Of a stretch of DNA of 11,034 nucleotides, positions 1-4,998 are shown in pieces; the stretch's first letter is position 1; every line of letters begins with the position of its first letter. The stretch is taken from NCBI GenBank assembly GCA_023386865.1, contig JAEWIV010000500.1, forward strand, positions 1-11,034. The letters run 5' to 3'. A program made the translations under genes and the position numbers. A model generated the notes under the pieces. That model worked only from the letters and a program-made list of their open reading frames with translations, was not told the DNA's origin and searched no databases. This DNA is from Pseudomonadota bacterium (GTDB lineage: Bacteria; Pseudomonadota; Alphaproteobacteria; Reyranellales; Reyranellaceae).

Positions 1-179
1 GTGTACCGGCGAAGCTCGCCGTGCACAGGGTCGGCATAGTCGTAGTCGCGGGACGCGACCTCGATCGGTACCCGGAAGCGCGGATGGGCGGTGACGTCGT
101 CGATGCGTTCGCCGTCCCAGTAGGTGACGCGGCCGTCGCGCAGGCTCGCGACGTACTCGGCGGCGGTCTTGAGGCCCAT
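1..179 (-). CDS. 4-hydroxyphenylacetate 3-hydroxylase (HpaB) family protein, N-terminal fragment
   Basis: Only the first 59 codons lie in the window; the gene runs off the left edge. The protein begins MGLKTAAEYVASLRDGR and continues with a GER-x-x-DVTAHPRF segment. From memory, that is the N-terminal signature of the HpaB / 4-hydroxybutyryl-CoA dehydratase superfamily (E. coli HpaB has a comparable EEYLKSL-DGR...GERVKDVTTHP stretch). Members are FADH2-dependent aromatic ring hydroxylases supplied by a separate flavin reductase, or CoA-ester dehydratases. The segment looks closer to the hydroxylases, but 59 residues cannot settle substrate or branch. The ATG follows an ideal ribosome binding site, AGGAGGAGGA, that overlaps the stop codon of the upstream dienelactone hydrolase gene; only 9 bases separate the two reading frames, so the two are almost certainly cotranscribed and probably translationally coupled. 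The family is fairly sure, the exact reaction is not. Confidence 0.8.
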   Translation of the reverse strand, partial: MGLKTAAEYVASLRDGRVTYWDGERIDDVTAHPRFRVPIEVASRDYDYADPVHGELRRY

Positions 180-180
180 G

Positions 181-190
181 TCCTCCTCCT
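181..190 (-). promoter_or_regulatory. Strong Shine-Dalgarno overlapping the upstream stop codon
   Basis: On the minus strand AGGAGGAGGA precedes the ATG at 179 by one base, giving a near-perfect anti-16S match at several registers. The TAG stop of the dienelactone hydrolase gene (191-189) overlaps its first two bases. Ribosomes finishing the upstream gene would sit on this site, consistent with coupled translation. It fixes the start of the HpaB-family gene. Confidence 0.75.
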
Positions 191-929
191 AGCCCAGGTT
201 CCGTCGATAGAGCGCGATCAGGCGTTCCCAGTGCCGCTCGGCCGCGGGCTTGTCGTAGCACCAGCGTTGCGGGAACGCGAAGCCGTGATGGACGCCCATC
301 TGCACCTCGAGCTCGCCCTTGGCGCAAGATGCGTCGAACAGCCCTTTGAGGGTCTTGACCATGTCTGGCGGCGCCAGCTCGTCATGCTCGGCGCAGGAGA
401 TGTAGAGCTCGGCCTTGCCCTTGCCGAGGGTGAGATGCGGGCTCTCGACGGCGTCGCTCACCAGCCAGGTACCGTAGAACGAGGCCGCGGCGGCGATGCG
501 GTCGGGATAGCGCGCCGCCGCCGCCAGCGAGTACGGCCCGCTCATGCAGTAGCCGTGGGTGCCGACCGGACCCTTTCTCGACTCCTTCTGTGAATCGGCA
601 AAGGCGATCAGGGCGGCGAGGTCGTCAATGACCGGCGGGATGGTCATCTTGGTGCGTACCGCTCGCATGCGGGTGTGCTCGGCGCTGCCGTGCTCCAGCA
701 CGTCCGGGCCGTATTTCGTATCCTTGCCAGCGCGATAATAGAGGTTGGGCAGCAAGACGTAGTAACCCACGGTCGCCAGCCGGCGGCTCATGTCATAGAG
801 CTCCTCGCGGATTCCAGGAGCGTCCATCAGAAACAGCACGGGCGGGTACGGCCCTCCCCGTTCCGGATAGCAAACGAAGGTTTCCATCGCCCCGTCCTTG
901 GTCGGGACATCCAGAATCTTCTCGATCAT
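189..929 (-). CDS. Dienelactone hydrolase family protein (alpha/beta hydrolase)
   Basis: A 246-residue cytoplasmic alpha/beta hydrolase, close to the usual size of dienelactone hydrolases. The Cys-His-Asp triad is readable: nucleophile Cys128 in GYCMSG, Asp183 in CAEHDELAPP, His215 in VHHGFAF. An early oxyanion-loop-like segment VLFLMDAPGIREE lies near residues 31-43. The family hydrolyses dienelactones in chlorocatechol and related ring-cleavage pathways, but many homologues act on other lactones or esters, so the substrate is open. I chose the ATG at 929 (MIEKILDVPT) over an in-frame ATG at 989. The upstream 20 residues look non-homologous, and GGAGAGGG lies about 10 bases before the chosen start. 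The gene is first in this minus-strand unit, with the HpaB-family hydroxylase 9 bases downstream, which supports a role in aromatic catabolism. No signal peptide is visible. Confidence 0.9.
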   Translation of the reverse strand: MIEKILDVPTKDGAMETFVCYPERGGPYPPVLFLMDAPGIREELYDMSRRLATVGYYVLLPNLYYRAGKDTKYGPDVLEHGSAEHTRMRAVRTKMTIPPVIDDLAALIAFADSQKESRKGPVGTHGYCMSGPYSLAAAARYPDRIAAAASFYGTWLVSDAVESPHLTLGKGKAELYISCAEHDELAPPDMVKTLKGLFDASCAKGELEVQMGVHHGFAFPQRWCYDKPAAERHWERLIALYRRNLG

Positions 930-960
930 CCGCCTGTTTCCCTCTCCTGCCTGTTGCCCA

Positions 961-976
961 TGCCAGCACCTTGCCA
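961..976 (-). promoter_or_regulatory. Candidate sigma-54 (-24/-12) promoter for the dienelactone hydrolase operon
   Basis: Read on the minus strand, the 16 bases are TGGCAAGGTGCTGGCA. Against the sigma-54 consensus TGGCACG-N4-TTGCA this has the -24 element with one mismatch, the -12 element with one mismatch, and the invariant GG and GC at the correct spacing. Transcription would start near base 950, giving a leader of about 20 bases that still contains the GGAGAGGG ribosome binding site before the ATG at 929. The fit in position is good, but such a match can arise by chance in GC-rich DNA, and no enhancer-binding regulator gene is visible in the window. Confidence 0.3.
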
Positions 977-981
977 GAGCG

Positions 982-1028
982 GTTTGCAACCGAGCAGAGC
1001 CGCAAGGCGGCTTTGTTCGGTTGCAAAC
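982..1028 (+). repeat. Large palindrome / 22-bp hairpin in the divergent gap
   Basis: GTTTGCAACCGA (982-993) is exactly complementary to TCGGTTGCAAAC (1017-1028), and AGCCGC (998-1003) to GCGGCT (1007-1012). The intervening GCAG/TTGT also pair in RNA (two G-U wobbles, one C-G, one A-U), so the stem is an unbroken 22 pairs closed by a 3-base AAG loop. It lies between divergent genes, where a terminator is not expected, and there is no T-tract. It may be an operator-like or REP-type palindrome, or the first element of the structured leader of the binding-protein gene. Confidence 0.75.
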
Positions 1029-1046
1029 GCGCGCACAGGCGGTCTC

Positions 1047-1109
1047 GGGCCAAAGGGCACTTTCAGTCCGGCTGTTCCAGCCGGACCGAAAGTGCTTTAG
1101 GCTTTGCCC
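1047..1109 (+). repeat. Second large hairpin, 18-bp core with one mismatch
   Basis: GCACTTTC-A-GTCCGGCTG (1057-1074) faces CAGCCGGAC-C-GAAAGTGC (1078-1095) across a TTC loop. All 18 positions pair except one A-C mismatch. The stem can be lengthened by pairing GGGC and AAAG (1047-1055, with one bulged C) with CTTTGCCC (1102-1109) across a bulge. It ends 14 bases before the GGGAGGGG ribosome binding site of the binding-protein gene. No T-tract follows, and the site is not between convergent genes. Confidence 0.7.
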
Positions 1110-1121
1110 AACAACAAAGCC
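1100..1121 (+). promoter_or_regulatory. Small hairpin next to the binding-protein ribosome site, alternative to the base of hairpin 2
   Basis: GGCTTTG (1100-1106) pairs with CAAAGCC (1115-1121) over an 8-base loop, just before GGGAGGGG (1124-1131). Bases 1102-1106 are also needed for the extended base of the preceding hairpin, so the two pairings exclude each other. That layout is compatible with a leader that switches conformation, but I recognise no riboswitch family and no known ligand motif. Confidence 0.35.
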
Positions 1122-1138
1122 CTGGGAGGGGACTTCTG

Positions 1139-2350
1139 ATGAAGCGTGCGTTTTGTGGTGCAGTATTGGCCGCCGCGGCGATGGCCGGAGGAGCGTCGGC
1201 TCAGCAGCTGACCGACGACACGGTGAAGCTGGGCGTGCTCACCGACATGTCGAGCCTCTATTCCGACATCAACGGCCCCGGCGCCGTGATCGCAGTGCAG
1301 ATGGCGATCGAGGACTTCGGCGGCACGATCGGCGGCAAGAAGATCGAGATCATCCAGGCCGACGTGCAGAACAAGGCCGACGTGGCGGCGACCATCGCCG
1401 GCCGCTGGTACGACACCGAGAAGGTCGATGTGATCCTCGGTGCCGGCGCCTCGTCCTCGTCGATCGCGACCTCGCGCGTCGCCGCCGACAAGAAGAAGAT
1501 CTACATCGCGCCCGACCCGGCTTCGTCGGACATCACTGGCAAGCTCTGCAACGCCTACACCGTTCACTGGGTCTACGACACCTTCGCCCTGGCCAACGGC
1601 ACCGGCTCGGCCGTCGTCAAGGCGGGCGGCGACAGCTGGTTCTTCCTGACCGCAGACTATGCCTTCGGCTACGCCCTGCAGCGCGACGTCGCCAACGTCG
1701 TCACCAAGGCGGGCGGCAAGGTGCTGGGCGAGGTTCGCCATCCGATCAACACCAACGACTTCTCGTCGTTCCTGCTGCAGGCCCAGGCCTCGAAGGCAAA
1801 GGTGATCGGACTCGCCAATGCCGGCGGCGACACCATCAACTCGATCAAGCAGGCGTCCGAGTTCGGCATCGTCAAGGGCGGCCAGAAGCTTGCCGGCCTG
1901 CTCGTGTTCGTGTCCGACGTGCACTCGCTCGGGCTGGAGCGCGCCCAGGGCCTGAACCTCACCGAGGCCTTCTACTGGGACCTCAACGACAAGACCCGCG
2001 CCTTCGCCAAGCGCTTCGCCGCCAAGCACAACGGCAAGATGCCGACCAGCGTGCAGGCCGGCTTCTATTCCGGCGCCTTGCAGTATCTCAATGCCGTAAA
2101 GGCGGCCGGCACCGACAACAGCGACGCCGTGATGGCCAAGCTCAAGGAGATCAAATGGGACGACCCGGTCTTCGGGCTGAGCTACATCCGTGCCGACGGC
2201 CGCAAGATGCACGACATGTACCTGTTCGAGGTCAAGAAGCCGTCGGAGTCCAAGGGTCCGTGGGACTACTACAAGCTCGTGAGCAAGATGTCGGCCGAGG
2301 AGGCGTTCCGCCCGCTCGACCAGGGTGAATGCCCGATGATCAAGAAGTAG
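1139..2350 (+). CDS. ABC transporter substrate-binding protein (branched-chain amino acid type, COG0683)
   Basis: A 403-residue periplasmic binding protein of the LivK/Peripla_BP_6 class. Residues 1-21 are a Sec signal peptide (MKR n-region, alanine-rich core, cleavage after ASA21). The mature N-terminus KLGVLTDMSSLYSDINGPG and the following helix are typical of family lobe 1. SSSSIA (105-110) lies where these proteins contact ligand, and FFLTADYAFG (168-177) is a typical hinge-region strand. Cys137 and Cys398 are the only mature cysteines and could form a disulfide. The family binds branched-chain amino acids, amides, urea or aromatic acids; the ligand cannot be read here. The ATG at 1139 is chosen over an earlier in-frame ATG at 971 because it has GGGAGGGG 7 bases upstream and gives a clean signal peptide. 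No permease or ATPase gene is adjacent, so it is an orphan component. Only 15 bases separate it from the propeller gene. Confidence 0.93.
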   Translation: MKRAFCGAVLAAAAMAGGASAQQLTDDTVKLGVLTDMSSLYSDINGPGAVIAVQMAIEDFGGTIGGKKIEIIQADVQNKADVAATIAGRWYDTEKVDVILGAGASSSSIATSRVAADKKKIYIAPDPASSDITGKLCNAYTVHWVYDTFALANGTGSAVVKAGGDSWFFLTADYAFGYALQRDVANVVTKAGGKVLGEVRHPINTNDFSSFLLQAQASKAKVIGLANAGGDTINSIKQASEFGIVKGGQKLAGLLVFVSDVHSLGLERAQGLNLTEAFYWDLNDKTRAFAKRFAAKHNGKMPTSVQAGFYSGALQYLNAVKAAGTDNSDAVMAKLKEIKWDDPVFGLSYIRADGRKMHDMYLFEVKKPSESKGPWDYYKLVSKMSAEEAFRPLDQGECPMIKK

Positions 2351-2365
2351 ATCGAGGAGACAGCC

Positions 2366-3418
2366 ATGGCTGACCAGTCGAACATCTATGTCGGCGTCGC
2401 GGGCTACTTCGGCAAGCCCGACCACAAGGGCAAAGTCGGGGTCTTCCGCCGCGCCGCCAACGGCGGCGACTGGCAGCACGTGCTGGGCACCGTGGAGGCC
2501 TACACCGTCGTCGTGCATCCCAGGGATCCCGAGACGGTGTTCGCCGGAACCAGCGACGGCGTGTGGCGCAGCACCGACCGTGGCGCCACCTTCCGCCGCA
2601 CCGGCTTCCCCGACGCCAAGACGCAGGTCTGGTGCTTCATGGTCGACAGCCGCGATCCCGCGCGCATCTTCGCCGGCGCCTCGCCGATCGACATCTATCG
2701 CAGCGACGACGGCGGCGCGAACTGGCGGAAGCTCGCCACGCCCAAGGTCGGCGAGCATTGCAAGGGTCCCTTCGCCTCGCGCGTCATGCGCCTGGCGCAA
2801 AATCCCAACAAGCCGGACGAGATCTACGCCGCGCTCGAGATCAACGGCGTGATGCGGTCGACCGACGGCGGCGAGACCTGGGAGGATTGCAGCGCGGGCC
2901 TGATCAAGCTCTCCGAGCTGCCGCACCTCAAGAGCAAGATCGTGAGCGACACCACGGCCGAGGGCATGCTCGACGGCCATGCCGTCACGATCGACCCGGC
3001 CGAGCCGGACAGCCCGATCGTGGCCCTGCGCATGGGCCTGTTCCGCACCAAGGACGGCGGCAAGAGCTGGCAGGACATGGAGGTCGGCCGCTTCTCGCCC
3101 ACGACCTACGGCCGCGACGTGAAGGCTTCGCCGACCGAGCCCAACACGCTCTACGCGGCGCTCTCCGTCGCCGCCGCCAGCCACGATGGCGGGCTCTATC
3201 GCAGCGCCGACGGCGGCAAGAGCTGGCAGCGTTTCGACAAGGTCCAGGTGCACGGCACGATCATGTCGATCGGCCTGCACCACAGCGACCCCAGGCAGGT
3301 CTATATCGGCGCCCGCTACGACGGCGAGGTCTTCGGCACCCAGGATGCCGGCAAGACCTGGCAGGCGATGCCGCTGCCGGGCGAGGTGCAGCACATCTAC
3401 TCGGTGGCCTGCGGCTGA
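2366..3418 (+). CDS. BNR/Asp-box repeat beta-propeller protein (sialidase/sortilin/VPS10-like fold)
   Basis: A 350-residue protein built almost wholly of repeats of about 45-60 residues. Each repeat has a 'DP..-(V/I)(F/Y)AG' strand followed by an Asp box (S/T-x-D-x-G-x-S/T-W/F). Asp boxes are visible near residues 68-75 (STDRGATF), 113-120 (SDDGGANW), 165-172 (STDGGETW), 228-235 (TKDGGKSW), 280-287 (SADGGKSW) and 325-332 (TQDAGKTW). A degenerate one lacking the Asp lies near 30-36. This predicts a six- or seven-bladed propeller. I see no sialidase catalytic arginine triad context (no FRIP-like motif), so an enzyme function is not supported; such domains often bind ligands or proteins. No signal peptide or membrane segment is visible, so it is probably cytoplasmic, unlike its exported upstream partner. 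The start has GAGGAGA 5-11 bases upstream. Cotranscription with the binding protein is very likely. Confidence 0.85.
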   Translation: MADQSNIYVGVAGYFGKPDHKGKVGVFRRAANGGDWQHVLGTVEAYTVVVHPRDPETVFAGTSDGVWRSTDRGATFRRTGFPDAKTQVWCFMVDSRDPARIFAGASPIDIYRSDDGGANWRKLATPKVGEHCKGPFASRVMRLAQNPNKPDEIYAALEINGVMRSTDGGETWEDCSAGLIKLSELPHLKSKIVSDTTAEGMLDGHAVTIDPAEPDSPIVALRMGLFRTKDGGKSWQDMEVGRFSPTTYGRDVKASPTEPNTLYAALSVAAASHDGGLYRSADGGKSWQRFDKVQVHGTIMSIGLHHSDPRQVYIGARYDGEVFGTQDAGKTWQAMPLPGEVQHIYSVACG

Positions 3419-3432
3419 GCCCAGCGCTCCCG

Positions 3433-3465
3433 TGTCACCCCGCGGGCGGCGCCCGCGGGGTGACA
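3433..3465. terminator. Perfect 15-bp palindrome between convergent genes, probable bidirectional terminator
   Basis: TGTCACCCCGCGGGC (3433-3447) is the exact reverse complement of GCCCGCGGGGTGACA (3451-3465), with a GGC loop. It sits 15 bases after the propeller stop codon and 14 bases before the stop of the convergent haloperoxidase-like gene. The position and GC-rich stem fit a terminator for both strands. There is no T-tract on either side, so it may instead need Rho, protect 3' ends, or be a member of a dispersed palindrome family. Confidence 0.6.
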
Positions 3466-3479
3466 GAGGCGCCGATCCT

Positions 3480-4856
3480 TCACTGCATCGGCGACGCGAA
3501 GGCCCGCTGCACGGTCTTCTCGGCGGCCTTGCGACCGATCTCCTGTCCCGCGTCGATGTCGAAGCGGTAGTGGATGCCGGCCCAGATGCGGGCTTCGGCC
3601 GCTTCCTTGCCGAGCGCGAGCAGGCGCTCGCGGTCGAGGGGGAAGGCGTTGGCCAGCACGGTGGCTGCCGCCGTCGACAAGCACCCGTGCGCCGCCGGAT
3701 AGCTCGGATGGTTGGGCGGCGGGAACAGCGGCTTCACCTCGGCATCGAGCTGCGAGGGCCGGATGTACCAATAGGCATACTTGGCGTCCCAGCAGGCAAT
3801 GCCGGCATCGAGCAGCGCGATGTTGACCGCCGCCAGCAGCCGCGCTGCCGCGGCGGGAGGGGTGCCGCTTTCCAGGATCTTGGTCCGCGCCAGATCGTTC
3901 CACAGCGTGTGCGCCCGGGCGCCGCCGTTGACCTCCCAGAAGGTCGCACGATGGTTCGACTTGGGCGTGCGCGCATAGCTCTTGAGCTCGACCAGCGCCG
4001 CCTTGACCTGCTCGGAGTCGACCGACGGCGGTGCGAGCGGGCGCAGTTCGCTCGCCGTGGCGAGCACCCAGGGTTGCCAGGTGCCGGCGAGGGCCGCGAT
4101 GGGATTGGTGCCTTTCCAGCTGCCCGGCCCTTCGGGAACGCTGCCACGCCATGTCGCGTCCGAACCATCCGACTTGCCGCGGGCGATGGCGAGAGCGGCG
4201 ACGCGTCTGCCGACCTGTCGGCCGGCCTCGATGTCGCTTGGAAACTCGGCGCCGGCCAGCAGGCGCACTTGCATGGCCTCGTCGGCCTTGGCCGCAAACG
4301 CGGCGGCGCGCGCCGGGAACAGGTAGGCGAGCATCTCGGCTGCGGCCGCGGCGGCCGCGGCAGACTCCGAAGGCGATGACGGCCGCGGACCGGCGTTGAG
4401 GGCACCATCGACGACGGCGCCGTCAGAACGCCCGGCTGCCTTGTAATGCCGGGCGGCGGACACGGCATCGTCCAGCGCGGCATGGAACAGGGCGAGATGA
4501 CGGGCGGCGAGCGGCAGGGTGACGAAACCGCCCTGCATCTCGTCCAGGATAACCTCGTTCCAGCGATAGGCGGGTCCGCCCACGGACCACCACTGGAAGC
4601 GTGCGACATCCGCGGGCGTGCGCTTGGCCGCCATGGCCTTCAACGCCGCCAGCTCGTCCTTGCCGATCGTCACGGACGCGGGCCGCTCGATCTGATCGTA
4701 CGACTTGACCAGCCACCCTTGTGGGCTGGGCGCTAAAGCGCTTGCCTTGTCGCCGGCTCGCGCCGGCTCTGCAGCCAGCGTCGCTGTCATGGCGACGCAG
4801 GCAACGAAGGTTGCCGCGATGGCTGATCGCCTCGACGGCCTGACTGGACATTCCAC
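3480..4856 (-). CDS. Vanadium-dependent haloperoxidase / PAP2-related exported protein
   Basis: A 458-residue protein with a signal peptide (Arg9-Arg10, hydrophobic stretch about 12-29, likely cleavage after PARA34; the twin arginines are a weak Tat hint). The C-terminal half carries the vanadate/phosphate pocket of the haloperoxidase-PAP2 superfamily: Lys359 and Arg366 in KYAYWYIRP, His390 in YPAAHG, Arg423 and His429 in ARIWAGIHY. The Lys-Arg spacing of 7 and Arg-His spacing of 6 equal those of fungal chloroperoxidase (K353/R360, R490/H496, numbers from memory). The usual Ser-Gly before the central His is Ala388-Ala389 here, so oxyanion binding or halide oxidation may be altered. It may be a phosphatase or non-halogenating relative. 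The start is a GTG at 4856 with AAAGGAA on the minus strand 6-7 bases upstream. An eight-alanine run (166-173) is encoded by GCGGCC-type repeats. The gene is divergent from the sulfatase. Confidence 0.85.
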   Translation of the reverse strand: MECPVRPSRRSAIAATFVACVAMTATLAAEPARAGDKASALAPSPQGWLVKSYDQIERPASVTIGKDELAALKAMAAKRTPADVARFQWWSVGGPAYRWNEVILDEMQGGFVTLPLAARHLALFHAALDDAVSAARHYKAAGRSDGAVVDGALNAGPRPSSPSESAAAAAAAAEMLAYLFPARAAAFAAKADEAMQVRLLAGAEFPSDIEAGRQVGRRVAALAIARGKSDGSDATWRGSVPEGPGSWKGTNPIAALAGTWQPWVLATASELRPLAPPSVDSEQVKAALVELKSYARTPKSNHRATFWEVNGGARAHTLWNDLARTKILESGTPPAAAARLLAAVNIALLDAGIACWDAKYAYWYIRPSQLDAEVKPLFPPPNHPSYPAAHGCLSTAAATVLANAFPLDRERLLALGKEAAEARIWAGIHYRFDIDAGQEIGRKAAEKTVQRAFASPMQ

Positions 4857-4998
4857 GGGAAATTCCTTTCACCCAGTTACGATGTAGCGGGCGTTTACTC
4901 CCGCCGGCGCATGCCGTCCTTGACCGGGTTGCCGGAAGAGTTGACCGGAAAGCCAAATACCCGTTGCGTCGCGGACCGACCGTTGGGAAAAACCGACC
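4857..4998. other. Divergent intergenic region between haloperoxidase-like and sulfatase genes
   Basis: These 142 bases must carry the promoters of both exported enzymes. On the minus strand AAAGGAA serves the GTG start at 4856; on the plus strand a weak GGGA precedes the ATG at 4999. The notable content is the set of TTG(A)CCGG repeats at 4920-4950. I could not identify a convincing -35/-10 pair on either strand. Confidence 0.5.
4920..4950 (+). promoter_or_regulatory. Three spaced TTGACCGG-type repeats, candidate regulator site
   Basis: TTGACCGG occurs at 4920-4927 and again at 4941-4948, exactly 21 bases apart, which is two helical turns. A related TTGCCGGAA lies between them at 4929-4937. 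Equal-phase direct repeats between two divergent genes are a common layout for an activator or repressor site. No regulator gene is adjacent, so the protein is unknown. TTGACC could also serve as a -35 element, but no good -10 follows. Confidence 0.35.

Noticed and set aside
930..989. A 20-residue N-terminal extension of the dienelactone hydrolase from an ATG at 989
   Set aside because: The extension has no homologous look, would start inside the 982-1028 palindrome, and the ATG at 929 has its own ribosome site.
1097..3394. A 765-codon open frame on the minus strand opposite the binding-protein and propeller genes
   Set aside because: Its translation is rich in Val, Gly, Ala, Arg, His and Asp with no recognisable domain. 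It lies wholly antisense to two genes with clear family motifs and ribosome sites, as expected from strong G/C third-position bias.
4341..4362. A repeated GCGGCCGCG tract on the plus strand
   Set aside because: It encodes the eight-alanine run of the haloperoxidase-like protein and looks like ordinary codon-level repetition, not a mobile or regulatory element.
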